Of a stretch of 64,000 nucleotides of DNA, positions 22,975 to 33,845 are shown piece by piece. The DNA is from Chelonoidis abingdonii. Taxonomy: Eukaryota > Chordata > Testudines > Testudinidae. The notes beneath the pieces are model-generated. The model ran no database searches, was not told the DNA's origin, and saw nothing but the letters and a program-made list of their open reading frames with translations. Each line of letters starts with the position of its first letter. Position 1 is the stretch's first letter. The position numbers and the translations under genes are program-made. The stretch spans positions 128,269,871-128,333,870 of the forward strand of contig NC_133773.1 in assembly GCF_003597395.2 (NCBI RefSeq), written 5' to 3'.

Positions 22975-23207
22975 AAGAGTTATTCGTCAGGGCAGGGTGA
23001 GCCCTGTTTTAGCAGTAGAGGTTGAAAACAAGGAGAAACTGGTTCTGTAATTGGCAAGCATTCACAGTCTTGTGGATCCGAGCTGATAGTGTCATTGCAA
23101 TGAAACTGAAGCCAGCATTTCTCTTTGAAGTTGGTCCTGAAGTTTTGCTGCAGATAGCCACCTTAGGTCTGCTATTGTGTGGCCAGCTATTGTACTTGCA
23201 CAAATAA
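22975..23207 (-). pseudogene. Inverted C-terminal fragment of the Penelope-like protein
   Basis: On the minus strand the frame reads W-P-H-N-S-R-P-K-V-A-I, then a K-T-S-G-P-T-S-K-R block. These match the tail of the Penelope-like protein that follows the GIY-YIG endonuclease (G-H-T-I-A-D-x-K-V-A-I pattern). Many substitutions; inactive. It is the coding end attached to the inverted 5' terminus. Confidence 0.75.
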
Positions 23208-23224
23208 AGACAGATTCATTTCCT

Positions 23225-25015
23225 TCAAATGCAAACGGATGGACATCATACCAAATGGACTAAGGTAAAAAATCACTGCTATCTACATACTACACAGCCA
23301 CAGATGAAGATTAGCCATACACTACAAAGAAACTGAGGAACCACCTGATCAGCATCCTATACACAAACAGGAAACATCATCAAAAAGAGTCTCCAACCTG
23401 GAGACTTCATTAAATACCAAACTTCCATAAACAGGACTTCACTAAAATAAGACAGGAGATTACAGCACTCACTTCACATCTTCAAAGGAAAAAGGATGTA
23501 AGCTGTCTAAACTCCTACCTGACACATGGGCCACAAACCGTGGTACCCTAATCACCCAGCATATTGTCATATCCAACTACACGCTCAGCCAGAAAAAAGT
23601 TGTCCTATCTCGGGGACTCTCTTCTGCCTCCCACCCCCACCAACATGATACAGTTGTGCGATCTGGAAGCTACTTTGCGTCTGCGACTCAAAGATACTTC
23701 CAGGAAAACACTGAACAGTGCACCGATACACAGTTACCCACCCACCAAAGCAACAAGAAAAGAACTCACATGGACTCCTCTGAGGGCCGAAATGACAGTC
23801 TGGACTCTATATTGAAATGCTTCGCCGACGTGCACAGCAAAATCGTGGAAAAACAACACGCTTGCCTCATAACCTAAGTCAGTACGCAATCATGCATCCA
23901 CAGCCTCAGAAACCACCTGACATTATCATCAAAGAGTGATAAAGGAGTGCTGTTGTATCATGAACAGTTGACTACAGAAGGAGGCCGCAACAACCTCCAA
24001 TACCAAATTCTACAGCCCCTTCCCTCAGATCCCACTGAGATACACTAAAAACTGGACCATCTACTCAGACACTTCCCTACACTACACCAGAACAAATCAG
24101 CATACTAGAGCCCCGACCAGGTTATTCTATCTACTAACCAGACCACAAACCCGGAAATCCTGGACGCCCATCATCTCGGGCATTGGACCTCTCACTGAGG
24201 GACTGTCTGGATGTGACTCTCTACATGAACCCTATGCCACAGCACTCCAGCTATCTCCGTGACACACAGATTTCCTGAGGAAATACAACCGCATTGGTAC
24301 CTCCAGAAAACACATCCTAGCCACCAGAATGTAGAGGCTCTCTACCAACACACATCCACACACAGATGGAATACAAGCTTTAGGAACAGTATCCCTGATG
24401 ATGCCAAGCAACACCTGGCTGCTGAGTCTGTGCTTTATACTCACCAACAACTATTTCAAGTTTGATGACAATATATACCTCCAGATCAGTGGCACTGCTA
24501 TGGCACCCGCATGGCCCCACAATACGCCAATTTTTTTATGGCTGACCTGGAACAACGCTTCTCACTCTCGTCTACTCACGCCCTTCTCTACCATCCTACA
24601 CTTGATGACATCTTCATCATCTGGACCCATGGAAGGAGACTCTAAAAAATTCCACCACGATTTCAACAACTTCCACCACTCAACACTCAGCCTGACCAAT
24701 CTACACAGGAGATCCACTTTCTAGACAATGGTGCAAAGTAACTGGTCCATTAACACACTCTATATATAAAACTACCGCCGCTACGCCTACCTCATGCTTC
24801 CAGCTTCCATCCTGGGATCACACGATCCATTGTCTACAGCAAGCATATGAGTACAACCGCATCTGCTCTAACCTCAGACAGAGACCAACACTACACAAAT
24901 CTCCACCAAGCATTCTAAACTAAATACCCGCCAGAGAATTAGGAAAGACAAACAAGCAAATGTGTACCAGAAGCTCACCAGCAAGACAACCAGAAAGAAA
25001 CCAACAGACTCCACT
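23225..25015 (+). pseudogene. Penelope-like reverse transcriptase, decayed
   Basis: Broken frames in order: a P-P-T-P-T-N-M-I-Q-L-C block at about 23630-23665; G-R-N-D-S-L-D-S near 23789-23812; R-K-S-W-T-P-I-I-S-G-I-G-like near 24150-24185; Q-I-S-G-T-A-M near 24483-24505; and the catalytic Y-x-D-D-I-F-I-I-W region at 24601-24632, where one extra base breaks the frame inside the YIDD box. The linker ends near 25015. Numerous stops and frameshifts. It would have copied element RNA at the target; it is not functional here. Confidence 0.8.
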
Positions 25016-25190
25016 GGCCATACACTTACATCTCTCTAGCTTGCTTGCTAGCATATATATACCTGCCCCTGGAAATTTCCACTACCTGCATCTGACGAAG
25101 TGGGTATTCACCCACGAAAGCTCACGCTCCAAAACGTCTGTTAGTCTATAAGGTGCCACAGGATTCTCTGCTGCTTTTAGACAGACTCTT

Positions 25191-25510
25191 GACTGTTAAC
25201 GCTCACAACTATAAAATACTCTTTCAGCTGCAGTGTAAATCTAACCGTGTTAAGAGTTTATTCCTTCCCGTGTTATGCACAGGCTTTGAAGAACTGGGGA
25301 TAGGTTGCGAAAAGCCTAGATATGTTGTAGACGTAACTAATACTTAAGAGCATTTGTGATATAACAGTGACTCAGCATTGCTGCTGGTTGCTACTCAGGT
25401 AACTCACTGAGCGTGTGCGAGTTTTGCCTCTAGCAAATAAACAGAGCTGTCAACACTTCACAGCAGCCTTTTGGAAGAGACTCAGTTATCCTGCTGAAGA
25501 CCCATTGTGA
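25191..25510. other. No feature recognised
   Basis: Unique-looking sequence after the target duplication. Confidence 0.4.
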
Positions 25511-25512
25511 AC

Positions 25513-25652
25513 ATTTAGAGTGGAATTCACCCCTGTGCAGTGGCCCAGTCCAAGGCCCATTCAACATTTAGGTCCAGTGGGGGCTTATTTTGAGACTTTA
25601 AGTGATGCCCAGGTCTCATGCTGGCTCTCTGCATAGGGGTGAATTTCACCCA
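25513..25652. mobile_element. Palindromic MITE-like repeat (gaattcacccctgtgcag family)
   Basis: Left end gtggaattcacccctgtgca and right end tgcataggggtgaatttcac are inverted copies of about 20 bp. Related copies occur at 29770-29905, 33750-33845 and 34541-34580. No coding content. Confidence 0.75.
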
Positions 25653-26040
25653 TGCTGAATAGGTTTCCTGCATGGCATGCAGGGGCTTTCCCGTGTGGGG
25701 GGCCCCTGGCAGGGTTGAGGAGCAGTGTTGCAGAAGCAGCACCTCCATTCTGGCAGCATTCCCCTGGAGGTTCTATTGACAAATCAGCCCCTCTGCACCC
25801 TGCTGCCCTGCAGCACCGTGTCTCACCCTGTCTGGAGATGTAGGGTAATGTTGTCAGTTCAAACCCAGCTTGTCTTAGTCATGCAAACTTCCTTTGGACT
25901 TCACGGGAGTTCTGTGTGATAATACAAACAGGCCTTTGCCCATCAGCAGGTGATTAAATGGAACAGAAAAAGAGTATAGACTAGAACAGTTGTCCAGCAT
26001 GGAGTTGCGGTTTTGCATTTTCCTCTGAAGCATATGATTA

Positions 26041-26118
26041 GAAGCATCAGTGTTAGAGACAGGATAGCGGACTTACTGGACCTTGGGTCTGACCCAGCCG
26101 GGCAGTTCCTATGTTTAG
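26041..26118 (+). mobile_element. CR1 3'-tail relic
   Basis: The string tggaccttgggtctgaccca, then gcagttcctatg, is a CR1 3' end. About 80 bp only. Confidence 0.65.
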
Positions 26119-26399
26119 AGTGCCGATGGTTATAGAGCTTTCTCATAATCATTGTACAAACTCTCTTTATATTAAATAGGAAAAAAACCCTATCCTCATT
26201 CAATTGACTGATCCTAATTAAGGCCCTAGTTCAGCAAGGCAATTAAGCATGTGTCAGCTTAAGTTCGCCAGCTGAGGGTACTTGCCTGAAGTTGGGTTAC
26301 TGCTTCACCACTTTGCTGAATAAAGGCCTCAATGTTTTGTTGTTCAGAAGAATCTCCCTATCCTAGAATAGACATTGTGGGTTTTTTGGGTTTTTTTTA

Positions 26400-26472
26400 A
26401 TGGGTCAATTCTCCAGTCCTTACTCTGGCATAATTCCCATTGACATCAATGTAGTCACCTGAAAGAGAACTC
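26400..26472. repeat. Small dispersed repeat (cagtccttactctggc family)
   Basis: Shares ccagtccttactctggca and an attcccattgacatcaat-like segment with 35095-35150. Probably half of a palindromic amniote repeat. Confidence 0.5.
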
Positions 26473-27900
26473 CTGCTTTATCCAGTTCTCAGCAGTGATG
26501 TAGCGATACCAAGGTCATGAACCATGGACTCGTTATAGAGTTGGCAGAAAAGATGCTGTCGTTTAAATATCAATAATCATGCAAGTATTTAGGTACTATT
26601 TAGTGGGTTCTGCCCCCCTCCCACCCGTTGCCCTTGCAATGTATAATAAATGGGTAGTCATTCTTAATTCCCTTACTGGTGTTTTATATCTCAATAGCAC
26701 ATTAACTGCCAAGTAATTAATGCTCTGTGGACTGCTGGAACTACACACAACCTCTATAAGAATGCTTGTGAAAAGCTTTATCTTGATCAATGTTTACACA
26801 AAGAAAGCCACTTAAAATAAGTTATTGCAAATATTTAAAAAAAAAAAAAGGTAAATCACCGTTTTAACTGTAAATGATATCCCTGTGCTTTGCTGAGTTA
26901 TTTGTGTTCCTTCCTTGCAAAGATTTTCCTTTGTGGCTCAGTGAAACTTCCCATCATTCCACTAAGCCTTGCAAAGGAATTTCTTTCTAACGACTGAGCA
27001 GAGCCAAAATGTATCTGTGAAACATTACAAAAGTGGACTAGTGCAAATGTTCAAAGGTGATGTCACGACAAAAGTGGCATGTGTGTGTTTGTGTTGACTT
27101 GAATTGAATGTTAATGCAGACTATATGGAGAAAGATTTACATCACGATTTATTTGTCTATTTTCTTCTGACGGCATCTATTTAATGAAGCACAAGTTTGG
27201 TGTCTTGTGGATTTCACTCATTGTGTATGCTGTCAGTCTAGGAAGTGATGAATGGTTAATCTTTATAAAGGGGCTCTGCCAAGATAATAAATCATAGATA
27301 GTGTATCTATGCTACAAATATTACCTTTTGTTTATCAGAAATAAGAGAATTTTAAAAAAATCTAATTAATTTGACACTATTTAAGGCTGTCATTTTCATG
27401 TGCATTTGTAATCACTCTTTTTCTGATTTTCCTGAGTAGAATACTATTTGGGCTTCCTGCAGTGTAGGTGAATGGTAAAATGTAAACCCATTTAATTCCA
27501 GTTTCTAAAAACAATAATGAAAACACGTGTATTCATCTGTGGCCAAATAGAAAAGACATTTAATGAACATTATTAAAATAAGTGGAGTACAAGACATGCT
27601 ACTTGAAATCCTGGCACCACGGGAGTCAATGGGGCCATGATTTCACCTGCTGCATGCGTGCAGCTGTGTATGACAAGAAGAATGCTATTCCACTTCATGT
27701 GCAGAGAAAATACTGTCGTGTGTATCTCTGATGTTAAAGGAGACACAAGGCAACTTAATTATACTTCAGTCTGCAAATGGTTTCCATATTGTTGTTACCA
27801 GAAGCATATATAAGTAATTTATCTAGCTAACGTACTTCTATATCCCCCATTATTGTAGAATCTGAGTCCCTCGCCATCTTCAATGCCCTTATCTTCAACA
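26473..27900. other. Repeat-free AT-rich block, candidate conserved non-coding DNA
   Basis: About 1.4 kb without any repeat that I recognise, rich in TAAT/ATTA words, with scattered taattaattt- and tgacactattt-like strings near 27360-27390. No coding frame. The conserved-element idea is inference only. Confidence 0.3.
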
Positions 27901-27904
27901 CTCA

Positions 27905-28068
27905 TGTGTGGTAAGGAAGTTTTTTATCCCTTTATACATAGGGAATCTAAGGTGCAGAGAGGCGAAGCCATTTTCCCAAGGTCACAAAGAAGGTCTGTGG
28001 TGGAGCAGGGACTCGAATGCAGGTTTTCCCGAGTTGTAGACTAGTGCCCTAACAACTGGAACAGCTTT
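27905..28068 (-). repeat. MIR/CORE-SINE-like relic
   Basis: On the plus strand ggtgcagagaggcgaagcca, then ccaaggtcacaaag and gggactcgaatgcaggtttt, is the reverse of a MIR-type SINE. The gggactcgaatgc segment corresponds to the promoter B-box region. Confidence 0.7.
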
Positions 28069-28525
28069 CTTCAGATTTAAAACATCCTCCTGGAGCACCC
28101 TTCTATCAGAAAGTTTTGTTTACTTAGTGCATTTGAGTAAACTTTATGTGCAGCTTGAATGCCTGCCTGAAGCAGATATAGGTGCTGGAACTAGGGGTGC
28201 TGTGGTTTCCAGCATATACAGGATTTACACTTTGGTTCAATGGCTGTCAACACCCCCACTATACCAACTGTTCCCAGACCTCTAGAAGGGGACACAGATG
28301 GGGGAAGTCATTGGGTGAAGGAGTGTGTGTGTGGGGAATTCTGACTTCGGAAATGGGGAAAGCATCTCCCCCACGTCCCCGCAGGGACCTTGCTCATGGT
28401 ATATTCCATTGGATGAACAAACTTTCATTGGCTAAATCTACTAGCAGAATGCAGCAGTGTGTCTGTAGGATAGAGAGTGTATGACGATTGGACGGTGAGA
28501 GGAAAGGAATAAACTGAATCTGAAT
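28069..28525. other. No feature recognised
   Basis: A 100-codon frame at 28182-28484 has no recognisable domain. Confidence 0.4.
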
Positions 28526-28527
28526 AT

Positions 28528-28815
28528 GTAGTGTTACCAACTCAAACATTCAAAAATCATAAGATTGGCTTAAAAATAATGAGATTTTAAAATGCATACA
28601 TTTGGGGTTCTGATTAGCCTTCTGGTTTCTGAAACTTCTGAGTGCATCTGAGTTTGTTTTTTGAGCCATTTCTCTTCAATTATGAAGGATAAAAAAATTA
28701 CTTTTACAACAAAAAAATGAAAACTGAGATTCCCACTTTCTCACTTAACTCCAAGAGCTGGGGCTTTGAGGTAAACCCCAAATATCATGAGACTTGCAAC
28801 AAAATTGTGAGAAAA
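28528..28815 (-). mobile_element. MITE of the tgttgccaactctca family, minus orientation
   Basis: Left end tagtgttaccaactcaaaca followed by caaaaatcataagattggct; the right part has aatatcatgagacttgcaac. It is the reverse of the copy at 48287-48571, which carries ggattgccaactctcacaat at its start. Confidence 0.65.
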
Positions 28816-29035
28816 GGAACCACTGAATACAAAAGGAGGCAAGGAAAGAGGATTACATCGAAAATGCTGGGTGGGAAGGGAGAGAGAAAAACAGAAAAAG
28901 AAATCTGAGGATGGAGGAAGAGAAAAAGAAATATAGTAAACCAGAGAGAGGCAGAAGAGAGGAGAACAATAAGCCAAAACATAGAGGAGGATGGGAATGA
29001 ATGGAGGGAGAAGGGAAAATTCAGAACAAAAATGT
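28797..29035 (+). repeat. Polypurine-rich tract
   Basis: About 240 bp dominated by G and A on the plus strand (for example gggaagggagagagaaaaac). It yields long pyrimidine-strand frames of S/F/L/P composition that are not genes. Confidence 0.7.
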
Positions 29036-29161
29036 TAACTTATTTCTATGTAACGTACAGTTTAATGTCAGAATAAGAGCTAGGCAAATAATAATCTTAT
29101 AGCACTGTCCATCCATAGGTGTCAAATGCTTTGCACAGGAAGTCAGTATGAGTTTTCCCAT

Positions 29162-29363
29162 CTACAGATGCTCCTCAGGTTACGCAAGACCCGACTTACG
29201 CAAATTTGTGCTTACGGAAAAAGTTCCATAAGCCAGAAATAGGATTTTTGAGTTGCAGAAATTTTTGCGTAACATATTGGTATACATTTCCTACTTACGC
29301 AAAATTTGAGTCATGCAAGGCTTTCCGGAATGGAACGACTGCGTAAGTTGGGGGGTATCTGTA
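29162..29363. mobile_element. Small MITE with tacagat ends
   Basis: Begins ctacagatgctcctcaggtt and ends ggggggtatctgtat, giving short inverted tips (tacagat/atctgta). The interior repeats acttacgcaaa-type words. Class uncertain; ~200 bp. Confidence 0.6.
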
Positions 29364-29440
29364 TATAATGGGGATAATGAGGCACAGAGAGGGGAAGTGG
29401 CTTATCTGGCATCACCCAACATTTTCTGTGAACAGTTCCT
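29364..29440 (-). repeat. MIR-like SINE scrap
   Basis: ggggataatgaggcacagag followed by gggaagtggctt is the reverse of a MIR 3' half. Confidence 0.5.
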
Positions 29441-29769
29441 TGATTTTTAAAATGAATGTGCTTACGCTGTGGCTGCTCATGTCCCCTTTGCACCCCATTG
29501 CTGTGAATGTCTGTGTGACTGATGTCACTGGCAGGAATGTATACAGGAAGTGCATTCCAAAGCAGCATGTGTGAAGATTCAAGGAAATGAAATTTTAAAT
29601 TCACACCGGAAGCTCTGACATGCTCTTCCCACTAGGAAATAGAAACAATACCATGGGACTTATCTGACCAACAACAACTAAGACCTTGGCTACACTGGCG
29701 CTTTACAGTGCTGCAACTTTCTCGCTTAGGGGTATGAAAAAACGCCAATGAGTCATAATGTTAAAAATT

Positions 29770-29905
29770 TGCAAAATGTTAGGGATGAATTTTACCCCTA
29801 TGTAAAGAGCAACCCCAAGGCCTATGCACCTTAAACTCTCCAAACGGGGGCTTACATGGGGGATAAGGTTAGCTACTGGCCCTCTGCACAGGGGTAAATT
29901 TCACA
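29770..29905. mobile_element. Palindromic MITE-like repeat (same family as 25513-25652)
   Basis: Left gatgaattttacccctatgt and right ctctgcacaggggtaaattt are inverted copies. Confidence 0.7.
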
Positions 29906-30443
29906 TAAGAACATAACATAAGAATGGCCATTCTGTGTTAGACCAAAGGTCCATCTAGCCCAGTACTCTGTCTTCCAGCAATGACCAATGCCAGACGCTT
30001 CAGAGGGAATGAACAGAATGGTAATCACCAAGTGATCCATCCCCTGTTGCCCATTCCCAGCTTCTGACAAACAGAGGTTAGGGATTCCATCCCTGCCCAT
30101 CCTGACTATTGATGGACCTATCCTCCATGAATTTATCTAGTTCTTTTTTTAACCCTCTTATAGTCCTGGCCTTCACAACATCCTTTGGCAAGGAGTTCCA
30201 CAGATTGACTTTGCATTGTGTGAAGAAATACTTCTTTTTGTTTCTTTTAAACCTGCTACCTATTAATTTTATTTGGTGACCTCCTAGTTCTTGCGTTATG
30301 AGAAGCAGTAAATAACACTTCCTTATTTATTTTCTCCACACAAGTCATGATTTTATAGACTTCAATTATATTGCCCCTTAGTCATCTTTTTTTCAAGCAG
30401 AAAAGCCCTAGTTTTATTAATCTCTCCTCATATGAGGTGAGAC
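29906..30443 (-). mobile_element. CR1 3' part (copy e)
   Basis: The plus strand has ataagaacataacataagaa, then ggccattctgtgttagacca, the reverse of the CR1 3' end with its octamer tail. It runs through 3' UTR into the end of the RT frame (a ccacagattgactttgcatt-like region). Truncated at 30443, where another repeat begins. Confidence 0.85.
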
Positions 30444-30445
30444 CT

Positions 30446-30552
30446 GTATGAAAGAGACAAGGTGACTGAGGTAATATTTCATTGGCCCAACTTCTGTTGG
30501 TAAAAGAGACAAGATTTTGAGCTTACACAGAGCTCTTCTTCAGGTCTGTTGT
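30446..30552 (+). repeat. Terminal repeat fragment (aacttctgttggt family)
   Basis: Shares gaaagagacaaggtgactga, ccaacttctgttggt and cacagagctcttcttcaggt with the family seen at 6040-6180. Confidence 0.55.
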
Positions 30553-30799
30553 AATGCTACAACACCACTGCATGCCCTATATGTATACATTTCGCTCATG
30601 AATACCTTCAGGGAAATCACAGTCTACCTGCAGATGTTTTGTGAGCAAATAAGAATATGAATTCAAATATTCCCTGTGAGTAAGTCCCTCAGTTGTAACC
30701 AAAATGTAATAAAATTACATACTGTTATTCCACAAATCCCCTCAGAGGCTCCGAGCTATCTGCGGGCATGTTTGTGTATGTCATGTTGTGCGTTTTAGG

Positions 30800-31200
30800 C
30801 CTGATCCTGAAGCCTTTGCTCACCTGTTAAAGGTCAAACAGTCAACATACTCCAGCCAAATGCAGGCTTCGTGCCGCTGTATGAGGAGGTGAAGTGATCT
30901 GAAGTATCTGGGACCTAGACCATTTAGGATTCTATAGATAGCAATCATGCCAATCAGCATGATGAATTTCACCCCAAAGTCAATTGGCAGCCAGAGCAGC
31001 ACATGGTGCATAGGTGTAGTATGCTTTCAGGAGCTTTCCTGATTCAGAATGTGGGCACATGTACTTTACGAAGACTGAAGTTTTGGAGTAGTTCTCATGG
31101 GGGCTGCTTGCAGGAGTATAGGGACCAAGGTTGGGCCCCAATAAAGAGCCCAGTCCCATTTTCAAAAGCCCTAGGATTGGGCGGTAGCGCTACCCATTTG
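30800..31200 (-). mobile_element. Old L2-like LINE relic
   Basis: The minus-strand frame ending at 30820 reads L-L-W-L-P-I-D-F-G-V-K-F followed by I-Y-R-I-L-N-G-L-G-P-R-Y-F, which resembles the L2-type C-terminal pattern H-W-L-P-V-x-Y-R-I-x-F-K ... L-H-G-L-x-P-x-Y-L. Short and decayed. Confidence 0.5.
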
Positions 31201-31880
31201 TGTCCAGCGACCTCAATAACATATCTCTTTACATTCATTTCAACTGAGTCCTGCCTCCTGTCTCCCATGAGAGACCACTCCAGAATTGTTAATGGCAATG
31301 ACAGCGGAGGCACAAGAATCTTCTACTCACACCAGTGATCGTGGTCTACGCTCAATGTGCACTGGTGCACAAGGACAGGGAAGCGGGGAGTCAGGGTTAG
31401 GGACGTTGTCAGAAATGGGACATTTCTGATGTAGAAAAAAAGCTAATGACTTGCACTCTGCTTATTTGATTTCTATTGTTTTATGGGTTTTCCTGCAAGA
31501 TTTACTTGCTACTATAAACATGCTGCAGCTTGTTTTATTTCTAATCATCTTTTGGTTGCAGTCTGTTTTATGTAAACAATTTGCCAAGTCTCTTCGGGAT
31601 GTTGAATTATTGTGCTAACTTCGTAATTACTTAGCTTATTTTGGCTCTCTTCTTGCATGGCAAGAAAGATTTAGTGGCCGGGAGATATTCACACACTTGC
31701 TATACACTCTAAGTTTCTGGGCTTTGGTTAATCATTCCAGCAATGTACATTTTATTGCTGAAGGCTGTTGACATTGGATGCTTTCCCCAGCTTTATGTGA
31801 TTGTAAATAGTACATTTAATGATGCGATAATGAACAAGAAAGGTGGAAGACACATTTCTTTGATGGAAATTGTTTTTCAG
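31201..31880. other. No gene; AT-rich repeat-free stretch
   Basis: About 31430-31860 has no recognisable repeat and reads like possible conserved non-coding DNA. This is inference only. Confidence 0.3.
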
Positions 31881-31883
31881 CTT

Positions 31884-31957
31884 TGGAACCTGATCCAAAG
31901 CCTATTGAAATCAATGGGTGTCTTTCGACTGACTCAGGGGTTTGGATCAGGCCTTGA
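31884..31957. repeat. Small palindromic repeat (gatcc...ggatcagg family)
   Basis: Left acctgatccaaagcctattg and right ggggtttggatcaggcctt are inverted copies around an aatcaatgggtg centre. Confidence 0.75.
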
Positions 31958-31984
31958 AGCTTCCGTCAGAAGGACGGGGACTCG

Positions 31985-32560
31985 AGGCTGCATGTTTGGT
32001 TCCCATCACTGTCACTGACTTGTTTTATGACCTTGACCTCTCTGTGCTTCAGGTTTTACCAGTCTGTGAAATCAATATAACAATACCTGACAGGCAGTAG
32101 GGAAGCTCCCGAGTTGTACAAAAGAGGATGCAGAATATTAATGCTGACCACTCTAGATTTAACACTGTAAGTTCCCCCTTGTGCCAGTCTCATAATGCTT
32201 CTACCTGGTTCTGTTCTGCAGTTCTGCTCACTTTTAATATCAGCTCTGGGTATAGTCATCAGAGTACACAGAATGTCTTTGAAATGCTGGTTCAGAAAGC
32301 CTGTCTCAACCTGAGTAATGTTACTGCAGTTCATTATTTGGGTTCTTTCCATTAGCTGAAAGCGAGGCTCCATTGTCCTAGCCACTAAGTAAGAGACCAT
32401 CTTTTCCTGGGCAGTTTGCAGTCTAAATAGACAGGTAATGTGTGCAAAGAGAAATGATGTTACTTGCCCAAGGTGTCAGAGCAGGTCAGTGGCAAAGCCA
32501 GGAACAGAACCCAGGTATCCTGGGTCTCAAACCAGTGCCCAGTCTACTGTGTAATTACAA
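31985..32560. repeat. Two MIR-like SINE relics in opposite orientation
   Basis: A plus-strand piece lies at about 31995-32095 (cactgtcactgacttgtttt, ctctgtgcttcagg). A minus-strand piece lies at about 32430-32560 (ttacttgcccaaggtgtcag, then ggaacagaacccaggtatcc). Neither shows a clear terminal repeat. Confidence 0.6.
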
Positions 32561-33745
32561 CAGTGCAGAGTAATACTTGTTAACCCCTTGGACCACTCTG
32601 CTAGTAGTTTGGTAGGACGTCAAGTTCCTCCTTTGTCCATGATACTGTGGCTCCTATAGACATCCCTCCCCCTTTTTCCCATCATCTTCACAGGTTATCT
32701 GGGTATTGTACAAGAGACGTACTGCAGTTTGCACTAGATAGAGCATTTTGGGAAGAGACTAGGATGACTGTCCTATTCTGGGACAAGTCTGTTGTGATGT
32801 GGAGTACTTGGGATCCTGTGTTATGAAGCCTAATGTGAGAGAAGAAAGTGGTCTCTCTCCTCCTGCTCCCTCCGATTAATCTAACCCAGCACCCTGTACT
32901 GCACGGTGAGCAGCAGGGGAACGAGCTTCTCTCTGTGCTCAGAAAGAGCTGGATGTTTCTCACTGTGCAGACAAAACCATTCACTTGGCTGAGACAGAGG
33001 GGGGCAAGGTTGTATCAGGAGAGGCCAGGCGCACTGTCTTCTGTGGCTGAGTTTCAGCTGGGATTGATTGCTTGTGAAGATACTGGAAGCAGTAGGTGCT
33101 GCAGCCTGCGAACAGTGCGAGACCCATGCTGACTGTTGTTTAATGCCATTAGGGAACGGAAAGGTTTGGGTCCATTATTGGAAGAAGGCCGTCTGCTCAA
33201 AGTTGCTTTTGGGGCTGGTCCCATCAGGACCCCCACTCAGTGAGCTATGGAAGTGGCCACAATCCATTGGTTTTATGCTGAGAGCAGCTCAGTCACACCA
33301 GAGAGTCTGGGTCTTTGTCTGTAGTATGTGTAACATTTCACACTGACTGAGATTTTCATGTTAACAGGGAACTAAAGAAGTGCTGAAACTCTGTCCTGTT
33401 ATCATCACAAAGTACTGTGTTAAAAGTACTGCGGCCGTTCGAATGGGGATGCATCATCACCCCAGTTTTAAACACCTAAACTCGATGGACTTTGCAGTAA
33501 AAAACATTTACTTTTTTTGGTCTGGGGTCTATTTTTAATAATCGCTGTAATATAGCTCTCCACTGGCAGGCTTGGTGTTTTAGATATGTAAGAAGCCAAA
33601 ACCTCCTTGGCCTCAGAAGTTTATAATCTAAGGCCTTGATCCTAAAAAACCCCCACAGAGGTGCTTAACGTTGTAGGTGAGTGACCCATCAGCCTCAGAA
33701 TTAAAGCACAGGTATAAACTGCTTGCGCGACATGGAGCCTAAGGT
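32561..33745. other. No feature recognised
   Basis: Frames up to 98 codons without known domains. Confidence 0.4.
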
Positions 33746-33749
33746 AACA

Positions 33750-33845
33750 CAGGATGAAATTCACTATGCAGAGAGCAGCATAACACTCCAGTCTGGGCTT
33801 ACATAGCACCTTGTGCTGGCCTTCTGCACAGGGGGAGATTTCTCA
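33750..33845. repeat. Palindromic MITE-like repeat, decayed copy
   Basis: gatgaaattcactatgcaga on the left and tctgcacagggggagatttc on the right resemble the 25513-25652 family. A half-copy occurs at 34541-34580 (tctgcgttggggtgaatttc). Confidence 0.6.

Larger units (their letters stand above)
21985..25178 (+). mobile_element. Penelope-like element with inverted 5' terminus
   Basis: A 12-bp direct repeat agacagactctt flanks it (21973-21984, again at 22147-22158 in the tandem copy, and 25179-25190). The left terminus 22194-22266 and right terminus 25106-25178 are perfect 73-bp inverted copies; the left one continues into the gap. Order: inverted terminus (tail-to-start), 703-bp gap, minus-strand C-terminal endonuclease-side fragment (22970-23207), plus-strand reverse transcriptase (about 23225-25010), 3' terminus. 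This inverted arrangement is well known for Penelope-like retroelements. The plus-strand body lacks the GIY-YIG region: it jumps from the RT C-terminal linker straight to the 3' UTR near 25020-25070. Confidence 0.88.

Noticed and set aside
22213..23025. Long plus-strand open frames of about 247-270 codons
   Set aside because: They run across 703 unknown bases, so nothing supports an open frame; the flanks are Penelope-like element termini.
28741..28982. Ser/Phe-rich minus-strand frames that look membrane-like
   Set aside because: They are the complement of a polypurine tract.
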